From NCBI RefSeq assembly GCF_030316895.1, contig NZ_JASZYV010000001.1, positions 868,001 to 932,000 on the forward strand: a stretch of DNA of 64,000 nucleotides, read 5' to 3'. This document shows, in pieces, positions 16,368 through 24,198 of the stretch. The position numbers were made by a program, and so were the translations under genes. Numbering within the stretch: the first letter of the stretch is position 1; each line of letters opens with the position of its first letter. Source of the stretch: Variovorax dokdonensis. GTDB taxonomy: Bacteria > Pseudomonadota > Gammaproteobacteria > Burkholderiales > Burkholderiaceae_C. The notes beneath the pieces were generated by a model, which was not told the DNA's origin, made no database searches, and saw only the letters and a program-made list of their open reading frames with translations.

Positions 16368-17117
16368 ATGCGCTTCGACATCCTCACCCTTTTCCCGGAA
16401 CTGTTTGCGCCCTTTCTTTCGAGCGGCGTGACGCGACGCGCGTATGAATCGGGGCAGGTCGAGGTCGCGCTCTGGAATCCACGCGATTTCGCCGACGGCA
16501 ACTACCGTCGCGTCGACGACCGGCCCTTTGGTGGCGGGCCGGGCATGGTCATGATGGCCGAGCCGATGTCGGCCTGCCTGGATGCGGCGCTGGCGGCACG
16601 CGGCGAGCCGGATGCGCCTGTGATCCTGTTTTCGCCTCAAGGCGAGTTGATTCGCCATGAAGTCGTTGAAAAATGGTCTGGGAGCGCCGGGGCCGTGTTG
16701 GTCTGTGGCCGCTACGAAGGCATAGACCAACGCTTCGTAGATGCGCGGGTCACGCACCAGCTGAGTCTGGGCGACTTCGTTCTTTCGGGGGGGGAAGTCG
16801 CGGCAATGGCGCTGCTGGATGCCGTGGCGCGACTTCAGCCCGGTGTGCTCGGCGACGCCGAAAGCCATGTGCAGGACAGCTTCAATCCGGCCCTCGATGG
16901 TCTGCTGGACTGCCCCCACTACACGCGGCCTGAACACTGGCGCGGTCTCGACGTGCCTACGCCGTTGATGTCTGGCAACCATGCCCAGATCGAACGGTGG
17001 CGGCGCGATCAGCGCCTTCAGGCGACAGCGAAGAGGCGGCCGGAACTGGTGCAGGCGGCACGTTCCGCTGGCCGCCTGAGCCCAGCTGATGAAACCGCAC
17101 TCAAGAAAAAGCTATAA
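16368..17117 (+). CDS. trmD: tRNA (guanine-37-N1)-methyltransferase
   Basis: A 249-residue SPOUT methyltransferase that makes m1G37 in tRNAs reading CCN, CUN and CGG codons and so prevents frameshifting. Visible signatures are MRFDILTLFPELF at the start, the GGGPGMVMM loop, VCGRYEGIDQRFVD (knot), LSLGDFVLSGGEVAAM, and GLDVPTPLMSGNHAQIERWRR near the end. The ATG at 16368 gives the canonical N-terminus. A possible rplS promoter hexamer (TATAAT) overlaps its stop codon. Confidence 0.97.
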   Translation: MRFDILTLFPELFAPFLSSGVTRRAYESGQVEVALWNPRDFADGNYRRVDDRPFGGGPGMVMMAEPMSACLDAALAARGEPDAPVILFSPQGELIRHEVVEKWSGSAGAVLVCGRYEGIDQRFVDARVTHQLSLGDFVLSGGEVAAMALLDAVARLQPGVLGDAESHVQDSFNPALDGLLDCPHYTRPEHWRGLDVPTPLMSGNHAQIERWRRDQRLQATAKRRPELVQAARSAGRLSPADETALKKKL

Positions 17118-17118
17118 T
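17113..17118 (+). promoter_or_regulatory. -10 element for rplS at the trmD stop
   Basis: TATAAT (17113-17118) overlaps the trmD stop codon and lies about 109 bases before rplS. It could give rplS its own transcript, in addition to read-through from rpsP-rimM-trmD. No good -35 was seen. Confidence 0.45.
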
Positions 17119-17226
17119 GCGTGGTTTCCCGATCCTCTGGCCGGCCGCGACGCGCGTACTGGGCATAGCCCTGACGCAACAAAGTCGCCTTTAGTGCAGC
17201 GCGGACAAGATCGAAGGTAGAAACCC

Positions 17227-17604
17227 ATGAACCTCATCCAGACCCTCGAGCAAGAGGAAATCGCCCGCCTGGGCAAGAAGATCCCCGATTTCGGCCCCGG
17301 CGATACCGTCATCGTCAGCGTCAACGTTGTCGAAGGCACCCGCAAGCGCGTCCAGGCTTACGAAGGCGTCGTGATCGCCAAGCGTAACCGTGGCCTGAAC
17401 AGCGGCTTCACAGTGCGCAAGATCTCCAGCGGCGAAGGTGTGGAGCGTACCTTCCAGACCTACAGCCCGCTGATCGCTGGCATCGAAGTCAAGCGTCGCG
17501 GCGACGTGCGTCGCGCCAAGCTGTACTACCTGCGTGAACGCAGCGGTCGCTCGGCGCGCATCAAGGAAAAGCTGCCCGGCAAGGCCAACGCCGTCGCGAA
17601 GTGA
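17227..17604 (+). CDS. rplS: 50S ribosomal protein L19
   Basis: A 125-residue L19, starting [16 protein letters not shown], with the conserved [44 protein letters not shown] and [17 protein letters not shown] segments (quoted in part). Length is normal. L19 sits at the subunit interface. A strong intrinsic terminator follows at 17637. Confidence 0.97.
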   Translation: MNLIQTLEQEEIARLGKKIPDFGPGDTVIVSVNVVEGTRKRVQAYEGVVIAKRNRGLNSGFTVRKISSGEGVERTFQTYSPLIAGIEVKRRGDVRRAKLYYLRERSGRSARIKEKLPGKANAVAK

Positions 17605-17636
17605 TCATTCCTCGCCACGTCGTTTCCTGACGAAAG

Positions 17637-17659
17637 AAGCCGCCCTTGGGCGGCTTTTT
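17637..17659 (+). terminator. Intrinsic terminator after rplS
   Basis: The stem AGCCGCC/GGCGGCT (17638-17644 with 17649-17655) with a CTTG loop is followed by TTTT; a flanking A-T pair extends it. It closes the rpsP-rplS cluster and also bars any start for the next gene before about 17660. Confidence 0.85.
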
Positions 17660-17723
17660 GCTTTTTGGGCGACGATGCCGTTTGCTTGCCATTCCTCCCG
17701 ACGAACTTCTCATCCTGAATCGC

Positions 17724-18458
17724 GTGCCAGCATCCGAAAAAGCCCCCGACGAGTTGCCCGCCAGCCCGGAGCAGATCAACGCGGTATCCATTCCCATCTT
17801 CGACCCCCGCACCGTCCCGGTGATTCGGGTCGACAGCGATCTTCCGGCGGTCGCTTCGGAACGACTCACGGCCGACGCACTACGTCGACGCTTTGCCAAC
17901 CCTCCAGCCTGGACACCCGAGATCCGGCGCGATCCGCGTCTCGTCGATCGGGAGCCGGCGCAGGCCGCCGTGCTGTTGCCCATCGTGCAGCGTGAGCGTC
18001 CAACCTTGCTCTTGACCGAGCGCTCGACGCGGATGCGCTCGCATTCGGGCCAGGTCGCTTTTCCTGGCGGCCGCGTCGATCCGGAAGACGCCGACATCGT
18101 CATGGCTGCCAAGCGCGAAGCGTTGGAGGAGGTCGGGTTGCTTCCCGAGTTCATCGAGGTCCTCGGGGTGTTGCCGGTCTACACCACCATCACCGCCTTC
18201 GTCGTCACGCCTGTCGTCGCTCTGGTGCGCCCTGGATTTGAACTGGAACTTAATCCTGACGAAGTGGCGGATGCGTTCGAAGTGCCTCTGGATTTTCTGA
18301 TGAACCCCGCAAACCACCGGCGTCACGCGATGGTCGGGGAGGGGCTGAACGCGCGGCAATGGTTTTCAATGCCTTATCAGGATGCCGATCAGGAGCGTTT
18401 CGTCTGGGGCGCGACAGCCGCGATGCTTCGAAACTTCTATCGCTTTCTCATTGCCTGA
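17724..18458 (+). CDS. NUDIX hydrolase, CoA pyrophosphatase type
   Basis: The protein has a NUDIX box that fits the consensus (GGRVDPEDADIVMAAKREAL, then EEVGLL), preceded by the LLTERSTRMRSHSGQVAFPG segment typical of the CoA pyrophosphatase (YeaB/NudL) branch. It likely cleaves CoA or related diphosphates. The start is uncertain. The reading frame has no ATG near its 5' end: GTG at 17724 (244 residues) is chosen here, and TTG at 17682 is possible. A TTG at 17646 lies inside the rplS terminator and is rejected. No clear Shine-Dalgarno supports either choice. Confidence 0.85.
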   Translation: MPASEKAPDELPASPEQINAVSIPIFDPRTVPVIRVDSDLPAVASERLTADALRRRFANPPAWTPEIRRDPRLVDREPAQAAVLLPIVQRERPTLLLTERSTRMRSHSGQVAFPGGRVDPEDADIVMAAKREALEEVGLLPEFIEVLGVLPVYTTITAFVVTPVVALVRPGFELELNPDEVADAFEVPLDFLMNPANHRRHAMVGEGLNARQWFSMPYQDADQERFVWGATAAMLRNFYRFLIA

Positions 18459-18519
18459 CGCCGTTGGGACTTAAGCCGCAAGGGGGCGTGGGCCCTGGCA
18501 CCGCGCGATTGAGTGTCGC

Positions 18520-18525
18520 TATCAT
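18520..18525 (+). promoter_or_regulatory. -10-like hexamer 6 nt before the CobD-like gene
   Basis: TATCAT (18520-18525) ends six bases before the ATG at 18532. With a start site 6-7 nt downstream, the transcript would begin at or next to the start codon. No -35 of quality was seen. Confidence 0.35.
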
Positions 18526-18531
18526 CCGGGG

Positions 18532-19533
18532 ATGAGCTTCTTCGCCATCCTGTGCGCACTGCTGATCGAGCAGGTTCGCCCACTGGGTTATCACAACCCG
18601 GTCTATGAGGGCGTGCTGGGATGGACGCGATGGGTCAGCCGCAATTTCGACGCCGGAAAGCCCCAGCATGGGTGGGTGGCCTGGACTCTGGCAGTCATGG
18701 TGCCCACGCTCCTGGCGCTGGGTGTGCACTGGGCGCTGATCGCCACGCTGGGTGTTCCTTTTGCCGTGCTGTGGAACATTGCACTTCTGTATGTCACGCT
18801 GGGATTTCGCCAGTTCAGCCACCATTTCACCGGCATTCGCGACGCGCTCGAAGAAGGCGACGAGCCGCTAGCTCGCTCGTTGCTGGCGCATTGGCGCCAC
18901 ATCGACGCTCGCAATCTCCCGCGCAGCGAGATCGTTCGCCACGTCATCGAGCATTCGGTGATTGCGGCGCATCGGCATGTCTTCGGCGTGCTGGCTTGGT
19001 TTTCCATCCTCGCGGCTGTCGGACTGGGCCCGGCGGGCGCGGTCTTCTACAGGATGAGTGAGTTCGTGGCGCGTTACTGGGCTCACAAGGATGCACGCAC
19101 GACGCAGCCGGCCAGCTCGCATGTCAAGGAAGCCGCAGATCGCGCTTGGGAGATTGTCGATTGGCTTCCAGCCCGATTTACCGCAGTGGGCTTCGCGGTG
19201 GTTGGCAGCTTCGAGGACGCCATCGATTGCTGGCGCAATGATGCCGAGCGATTCCCGGTGGGCAATGACGGTGTGATCCTGGCCGCAACCTCAGGCGCGC
19301 TCGGCGTGCGCCTGGGCGGGGGGGAACTTCGCAGCCAGTTGGTCGTCGATTCGCTTCAGAGTGCGCAGGCGGGCGATTCGCTCATGGGTGGGCTGCCGCC
19401 GGAAAGTGGCAGTACTCCGGGCCGGGAGCCGGAACCGGCTCATCTTCGCAGTGTGGTCGGGCTGGTGTGGCGTTCGGTCGTGATGTGGCTGGTGCTCCTT
19501 GCGTTGCTCACGCTGGCTCGGCTGTTGGGCTGA
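18532..19533 (+). CDS. CobD/CbiB family membrane protein
   Basis: A 333-residue membrane protein related to CobD/CbiB (adenosylcobinamide-phosphate synthase). The N-terminus (FFAILCALLIEQVRPLG) is the first membrane helix. The family-like region ARSLLAHWRHIDARNLPRSE is followed by EIVRHVIEHSVIAAHRHVFG, and then YRMSEFVARYWAHKD. Several helices lie at 45-90, 150-175 and 310-330. The true function in Burkholderiales is unclear: it may serve cobalamin assembly, or be a divergent paralogue, because no other cobalamin gene is in the window. Its stop overlaps the hisC start by one base (TGATG), so they are coupled. Confidence 0.78.
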   Translation: MSFFAILCALLIEQVRPLGYHNPVYEGVLGWTRWVSRNFDAGKPQHGWVAWTLAVMVPTLLALGVHWALIATLGVPFAVLWNIALLYVTLGFRQFSHHFTGIRDALEEGDEPLARSLLAHWRHIDARNLPRSEIVRHVIEHSVIAAHRHVFGVLAWFSILAAVGLGPAGAVFYRMSEFVARYWAHKDARTTQPASSHVKEAADRAWEIVDWLPARFTAVGFAVVGSFEDAIDCWRNDAERFPVGNDGVILAATSGALGVRLGGGELRSQLVVDSLQSAQAGDSLMGGLPPESGSTPGREPEPAHLRSVVGLVWRSVVMWLVLLALLTLARLLG

Positions 19534-20624
19534 TGACCCGGTTCGACCCGCAGGCCCTGCTGAGCCCCCGCGTCAATGCGCTCAAGCCTTACGTGCCCGG
19601 CGAGCAGCCCCGCATCGAAGGCCTGGTCAAGCTCAATACCAATGAGAACCCGTATCCACCTTCCCCAGCGGTGATCACGGCCATCCACGACGCGGCCAAG
19701 GATCACGGCCTGGCGTTGTATCCGGATCCCGAATCCACCGATCTGCGTCGAGCCATCGCGGCAAGGGCCGGCCTGACGCCCGAGCATGTCTTTGTCGGCA
19801 ATGGCTCCGACGAGGTGCTGGCGCTGGCGTTCTATGCGTTCTTTCAGCAGGCTGCGCCGCTCTTGATGCCTGACGTGAGCTACACCTTCTATCGCGTCTA
19901 CGGGCGGCTGTTCGGGATCGAGGTGGATCTCGTGCCGGTCGACGCAGGCCTTCGGATCGACCTTTCGGCATTCGAATCGCGTGCGGCGCAAGACTGCGCG
20001 GGCATCGTGCTGGCCAATCCGAACGCGCCGACTGGCTGCGGCCTGCCCTTGTCCGACATCGAACGCCTGCTCGAAGCGTGCCCCCAACGAGTCGTGCTCG
20101 TGGACGAGGCCTACGTGGATTTCGGAGGCGAGAGCGCCATTGCGCTGATCGACAAATATCCGAATCTGCTCGTGGTGCAGACGCTGTCCAAATCGCGTTC
20201 CTTGGCGGGCCTGCGCGTGGGTTTCGTCCTGTCGCAGCCGCATCTGATTGCCGCCTTGGCGCGCGTGAAGAACAGCTTCAATTCGTACCCGCTGGATCGA
20301 CTGGCGCAGGCTGGGGCCAAGGCGGCCATCAGTGACGAGGCGTGGTTCGAAAAAACACGTCAGGCAGTGATCGATACCCGCGAGGGTCTGACGCTGGCGC
20401 TGGAGGACTTAGGCTTCGAGGTGCTTCCTTCGCAGGCCAACTTCTTGTTCGCGCGGCATCGCGGGCGCGACGCCGCCGACCTGGCGGCGCGCCTGCGCCA
20501 GCAAGCGGTGCTCGTGCGGCACTTTGCCGAGCCGCGTATCGACCAGTTCCTGCGCATCACGGTTGGCACGCGCGACCAATGCACGCGGCTGCAGGAGGCC
20601 TTGCGCAAGGTGCTGGCCACCTAG
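19533..20624 (+). CDS. hisC: Histidinol-phosphate aminotransferase (HisC-type)
   Basis: A 363-residue class I/II PLP aminotransferase. Marks are LVKLNTNENPYPPSPAV near the start, the FVGNGSDEVL turn, VLANPNAPTGCGLPL, VVLVDEAYVDFGGES, and the Schiff-base lysine in TLSKSRSLAGLRVGF (Lys220). HisC converts imidazole-acetol phosphate to histidinol phosphate. The one-base overlap with a CobD-like gene is notable, because threonine-phosphate decarboxylase of cobalamin synthesis belongs to the same fold; a HisC assignment is favoured on sequence style. It ends two bases from the convergent rsgA. Confidence 0.87.
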   Translation: MTRFDPQALLSPRVNALKPYVPGEQPRIEGLVKLNTNENPYPPSPAVITAIHDAAKDHGLALYPDPESTDLRRAIAARAGLTPEHVFVGNGSDEVLALAFYAFFQQAAPLLMPDVSYTFYRVYGRLFGIEVDLVPVDAGLRIDLSAFESRAAQDCAGIVLANPNAPTGCGLPLSDIERLLEACPQRVVLVDEAYVDFGGESAIALIDKYPNLLVVQTLSKSRSLAGLRVGFVLSQPHLIAALARVKNSFNSYPLDRLAQAGAKAAISDEAWFEKTRQAVIDTREGLTLALEDLGFEVLPSQANFLFARHRGRDAADLAARLRQQAVLVRHFAEPRIDQFLRITVGTRDQCTRLQEALRKVLAT

Positions 20625-20625
20625 T

Positions 20626-21576
20626 TCAGAAGCGAGGTGCTTGCTCCAACTCTTCGAACAACTCGCGATAGATCTTGTAGCGCGACGCCGCGATCGATCC
20701 GTCGTGGTCTTCGGTGGCCACCTGCGCGATGACCTGGCAGCCCGGCTCATGCAAATGGGTGCAGTTGTAGAAGCGGCATTCGCCCGCGTGCTCGGCAATA
20801 TCGGGCATGAGCGTGGCCAACTGAGTGGGCTCGATGTGATGCAAGCCGAACTCCTGAAAACCCGGCGAATCGATCAGAGCAGTGCCTGCATTGCGGTTCA
20901 CCCAGTACCAGGTCGTGCTGGTGGTCGTGTGCCGTCCGGAGTTGAGGGCTTGTGAAATCTCGCCGGTCAGGACGTCTGCGCCTGGAACGAGCAGGTTGAT
21001 CAGCGTGCTCTTACCCGCGCCGGACGGGCCGAGCACCAGAGTGGTCTTGCCGGCCAAGTGTTTGTCAAGCGCTAGAGCATCGGCTTCACCAGATGACGTG
21101 AGCGACAACGGCAACACGCCATGGTGCATGCGGCGGTATGGCGCCAGGCGTGCCCAGGCGCGCTCGAAAGGCACGACCAGATCGCTCTTGTTCAACGCGA
21201 TCAGGGGTGTGATGCCTTCGGCACGCGCCGAGATGAGTGCGCGCGCAAGCTGGTGCTCCGAAAACTCCGGTTCGGCCGCGACCAGGATCAGTACCTGATC
21301 CAGGTTGGCCGCGAACGACTTGGTCCGAATCTCGTCGCGCCGATAGAAGAGGTTGCGGCGCGATTGCACGCGCTCGACGGTGCCTTCGTCCTCGCTGGGC
21401 TGCCACAACACACGGTCGCCAACCACGCACTGGCTCTTCTTGCCGCGTGGATGGCAAATGCGTCGCTCGCCTTCGGGCGTTTCGATCAGGCAATGTCTGC
21501 CGTGGCTGGCCACCACAAGACCGGGACGCAGCGCATCGTCGGCCGCCTTGATCGATTCAGGCGTGCGGCGTGCCAT
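20626..21576 (-). CDS. rsgA: Small ribosomal subunit biogenesis GTPase RsgA
   Basis: A 316-residue circularly permuted GTPase. The G-motifs appear in the order G4 (LIALNKSDLV), G1 (LGPSGAGKSTLINLL), G3 (DSPGFQEFGL). An N-terminal OB-fold (about 15-75) precedes them, and a C-terminal zinc knuckle holds the Cys/His set in ECRFYNCTHLHEPGC. RsgA acts late in 30S maturation. Gene order rsgA-phhB-M48-orn is a familiar Burkholderiales block. Confidence 0.96.
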   Translation of the reverse strand: MARRTPESIKAADDALRPGLVVASHGRHCLIETPEGERRICHPRGKKSQCVVGDRVLWQPSEDEGTVERVQSRRNLFYRRDEIRTKSFAANLDQVLILVAAEPEFSEHQLARALISARAEGITPLIALNKSDLVVPFERAWARLAPYRRMHHGVLPLSLTSSGEADALALDKHLAGKTTLVLGPSGAGKSTLINLLVPGADVLTGEISQALNSGRHTTTSTTWYWVNRNAGTALIDSPGFQEFGLHHIEPTQLATLMPDIAEHAGECRFYNCTHLHEPGCQVIAQVATEDHDGSIAASRYKIYRELFEELEQAPRF

Positions 21577-21598
21577 CAGGAATTGCCAGGCAAAGGGC

Positions 21599-21937
21599 TC
21601 ACGCGGCCAACACGGCGTCTACCCGCGCCGCGCATTCGATGTCGGTCGAGGAGATTCCACCGACGTCGTGCGTGTTGAAGCGAACGACGCAGCGGTTGTA
21701 GTGAACGGACAAGTCTGGATGATGGTCCTGCACATGCGCCACCATGGCCACCGCATTCACGAATGCGATGGTCTCGAAGTAGTTGGCGAAGTTGAAGGTT
21801 TTCTCGATGGCCACGGCCGCGCCGTCGCCAGACAGCGTCCAGCCATTGAGCTTGGCCAATGCGGAAACGGTTTCGGTGGCAGTGAGGGCGCGTCGCGTCT
21901 GGCCTTGCCAGACCTTGGGTTGGAACATGCTGGTCAT
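21599..21937 (-). CDS. phhB: Pterin-4a-carbinolamine dehydratase
   Basis: A 112-residue PCD/DCoH protein. The core motif EKTFNFANYFETIAFVNAVA is followed by MVAHVQDHHPDLSVHYNRCVV, which carries the conserved His-His-Pro catalytic set, and ends with FNTHDVGGISSTDIECAARVD. It recycles the pterin cofactor used by aromatic amino acid hydroxylases. No phenylalanine hydroxylase gene is in the window. It lies 22 bases upstream of rsgA and 25 bases downstream of the M48 protease gene. Confidence 0.94.
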   Translation of the reverse strand: MTSMFQPKVWQGQTRRALTATETVSALAKLNGWTLSGDGAAVAIEKTFNFANYFETIAFVNAVAMVAHVQDHHPDLSVHYNRCVVRFNTHDVGGISSTDIECAARVDAVLAA

Positions 21938-21962
21938 GATGAGCCTGAGTCGAGTTTGCGGA

Positions 21963-23222
21963 TCAGCCCGGGGCCATGCGCGCCAGGCGTTCGGAGGCGG
22001 GAGGATGCGAATAGTAGAACTTCACGAAGACCGGGTCGGGCGTGAGCGTCGACGCATTGTCCTTGTAGAGTTTGATGAGGGCCGCGGAGAGGTCGCTGCC
22101 GCTGGTCTGCGCGACGGCATAGGCATCGGCTTCAAACTCGTGCCGGCGTGACAGCATCGCTGCAAGCGGCGACAGGAAAACGCCAAACACGGGCACCGCC
22201 AGCATGAACAGAAGCAACGCGAGAGCGCTGTTGGGAGCGTCCATGTTCGGCTGCACTCCCAGGCCCGTGTAGAACCAGACGCGTGTGGTCAGCCAGCCCA
22301 ACAAGGCAAAACCTGCAAGGCTGATCGCGAACATCGTGGCCATGCGTTTGACCACATGCCGGTGCTTGAAGTGCCCCAACTCGTGCGCCAGGACGGCTTC
22401 GACCTCGCCGGGACTCAGCTGGCGCAGCAGCGTGTCATAGAACACCACGCGCTTGCTGGCCCCAAAACCGGTGAAGTAGGCATTGGCGTGCGCGCTGCGA
22501 CGACTTCCGTCCATCACGAACAAGCCCTTGGCGGCGAAGCCGCATCGGTCCATGAGCGAAGTTACCCGGGTTTTGAGTTCGACATCCTCGAGCGGCTGGA
22601 ATTTGTTGAACAGCGGCGCAATGAAGGTCGGGTAGATCAGCATCAACAGCAGGTTGAATCCCACCCATACTGCCCACGCCCACAACCACCAGGCTTGGCC
22701 GGCGGCCTCCATCAGCCACAGGATCAGCGCGGCCAGCGGCAGGCCGATCAGCGCGCCCAGCACGATGCCCTTCAGGCCGTCGACGAGCCAAAGTTTGAGC
22801 GTCATGTTGTTGAAGCCGAACTTGGCTTCGAGCTTGAACGTCTGCCACAGGGAGAATGGCAGTTCGAGCAGGCCGCCGATGACGGAAAACGCGGCCAGCA
22901 ATGCCAGCTGTTGCCACATGCCGGTGCCTAGCCATGCCCGCAATGCCTGGTTGAGCAAGTCGAGGCCGCCAAGCAGCGTCCAGCCAAGCAAAACCGCAGC
23001 GGACCAGCTCATTTCGACCAGCCCGAAGCGGCTGCGAGCTAGGGTGTAGGCGGCTGCCTTCTGATGCGCGGCGAGCGAAATCGTTTGCGCGAAAGCTGCT
23101 GGCACGGCGTCGCGATGACGGGCGACGTGCCTCACCTGGCGACTGGCCAGCCAGAACTTGAGAAGGAGGCCGGCGACCAGCGCGGCCGCGAACAGGTAGG
23201 TCAGAGCGATCGAGGGGGACAT
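21963..23222 (-). CDS. M48 family metallopeptidase (Ste24-like)
   Basis: A 419-residue membrane zinc protease. Helices occur near residues 5-25, 65-85, 100-120, 145-170 and 175-200. The active site VLAHELGHFKHRH (near residue 280) has the HExxH zincin motif, and the third zinc ligand Glu lies in SRRHEFEADAYAVAQ. The N-terminal region with FNNMTLKLWLVDGLKG is characteristic of Ste24/CAAX prenyl protease-type M48 enzymes, rather than the shorter HtpX. It probably takes part in membrane protein quality control. It is divergent from orn with a 37-base gap. Confidence 0.93.
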   Translation of the reverse strand: MSPSIALTYLFAAALVAGLLLKFWLASRQVRHVARHRDAVPAAFAQTISLAAHQKAAAYTLARSRFGLVEMSWSAAVLLGWTLLGGLDLLNQALRAWLGTGMWQQLALLAAFSVIGGLLELPFSLWQTFKLEAKFGFNNMTLKLWLVDGLKGIVLGALIGLPLAALILWLMEAAGQAWWLWAWAVWVGFNLLLMLIYPTFIAPLFNKFQPLEDVELKTRVTSLMDRCGFAAKGLFVMDGSRRSAHANAYFTGFGASKRVVFYDTLLRQLSPGEVEAVLAHELGHFKHRHVVKRMATMFAISLAGFALLGWLTTRVWFYTGLGVQPNMDAPNSALALLLFMLAVPVFGVFLSPLAAMLSRRHEFEADAYAVAQTSGSDLSAALIKLYKDNASTLTPDPVFVKFYYSHPPASERLARMAPG

Positions 23223-23259
23223 GCGGGGCGCAGTTTAGGCCATCGACGACAATCGCCTG

Positions 23260-23871
23260 ATGCCCGAATCCTTTGACCCGACCACCGCCGCGACCACTGA
23301 CGCAAGCACGCCTGACATCCCAGCCACGTTGACCAAGAGCGATCAGAACCTGGTCTGGCTGGACTGCGAGATGAGCGGGCTCGACCCCGATAAGGAGCGA
23401 CTGCTCGAAATCGCCGTGGTCGTCACCGGCCCCAAACTGACGCCCCGTATCGAAGGTCCGGTGCTGGTGATCCACCAGGATGACTCGGTGCTCAATGGCA
23501 TGGACGCTTGGAACAAGGGCACCCACGGACGCAGCGGGCTCATCGACAAGGTCAAGGCTTCGACGACGGACGAAGCCTCGGCGGAGAAGCAACTCATTGA
23601 ATTCCTGTCTCGCTATGTGCCCAAGGGTGCATCGCCCATGTGCGGCAATACCATCGGGCAAGACCGGCGCTTCCTGGTCAAGTACATGCCCAAGCTGGAA
23701 GCCTTCTTCCACTACCGCAACCTGGACGTCAGCACCCTCAAGGAACTGGCACGGCGCTGGAAGCCAGAGGTCTATGCGGCTTTCAAGAAGCAGCAGGCGC
23801 ACACCGCCCTCGCGGATGTTCATGAATCGCTGGACGAACTTGAGCACTACCGAGAGCATTTCCTACGGTGA
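23260..23871 (+). CDS. orn: Oligoribonuclease
   Basis: A 203-residue DEDDh 3'-5' exonuclease that degrades 2-5-mer RNAs, including pGpG. Active-site motifs are [20 protein letters not shown] (first Asp-Glu pair), [13 protein letters not shown], and [17 protein letters not shown] with the final Asp and His. The first 25 residues (EPFD-like, Thr/Ala-rich) are a short extension. The hexamer GACAAT (23248-23253) ends six bases before the ATG, and no Shine-Dalgarno is present. Confidence 0.96.
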   Translation: MPESFDPTTAATTDASTPDIPATLTKSDQNLVWLDCEMSGLDPDKERLLEIAVVVTGPKLTPRIEGPVLVIHQDDSVLNGMDAWNKGTHGRSGLIDKVKASTTDEASAEKQLIEFLSRYVPKGASPMCGNTIGQDRRFLVKYMPKLEAFFHYRNLDVSTLKELARRWKPEVYAAFKKQQAHTALADVHESLDELEHYREHFLR

Positions 23872-23932
23872 AACGAAGGGGTGCACGGTCGATGGACGCT
23901 GCCCCTCGGGAAAACCCGCTTGAAAAGTTTGC

Positions 23933-23961
23933 GTGACAAGTTAGGCGGTACATGCCATAAT
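23933..23961 (+). promoter_or_regulatory. Promoter of the DEAD-box helicase gene
   Basis: GTGACA (23933-23938; five of six match to TTGACA) and CATAAT (23956-23961; five of six to TATAAT) are 17 bases apart, the best -35/-10 pair noticed in the window. Transcription would begin near 23968, about 230 bases before the start codon. Confidence 0.7.
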
Positions 23962-23967
23962 CGAGAG

Positions 23968-24003
23968 CTTGGCCGGGAGTGACAACGGCCAAGATTAGTT
24001 TTT
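23968..24003 (+). promoter_or_regulatory. 5'-end stem-loop followed by T-rich run (possible attenuator)
   Basis: CTTGGCCG (23968-23975) pairs perfectly with CGGCCAAG (23986-23993), with a 10-nt loop. ATTAGTTTTT follows (23994-24003). The hairpin starts at the predicted first nucleotide of the helicase mRNA. It could protect the 5' end, or stop transcription early. Confidence 0.5.
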
Positions 24004-24198
24004 CGCGCATCTCCCTTCTTTCACTGGGCCCCGTCTTTGTCGGTTGCGACGCATGATCTTTCATGCTCAGCCTGCAAGTGCATGTCGAGTACATGTTGAA
24101 TTGGCCCGCAGCGCTCTCGCGCTGAACGTCGTTGGATGGAGGATGTATTCCTGAACCATCCAGCGCGCCGCATTCGAGCGGCTCGCCAAGGCATTCTC

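Larger units (their letters stand above)
23872..24198 (+). other. Gene-free leader region before the helicase gene
   Basis: No gene is supported in these 327 bases. They hold a good sigma70-type promoter (23933-23961), a stem-loop that begins at the predicted transcript start, and about 195 bases of leader. An in-frame ATG at 24136 would add 21 residues to the helicase but has no ribosome-binding site. Confidence 0.7.

Noticed and set aside
17646-17723. Start of the NUDIX gene at TTG 17646.
   Set aside because: That codon is in the loop of the rplS terminator, so a transcript from there could not carry a ribosome-binding site.
20624-20626. Near-contact of convergent hisC and rsgA as a sign of fusion or error.
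   Set aside because: Both proteins have normal C-termini, so the one-base gap is only tight packing.
24136-24198. Upstream helicase start at ATG 24136.
   Set aside because: It adds 21 residues unlike helicase N-termini and has no Shine-Dalgarno; the ATG at 24199 has AAGG at a fair distance.
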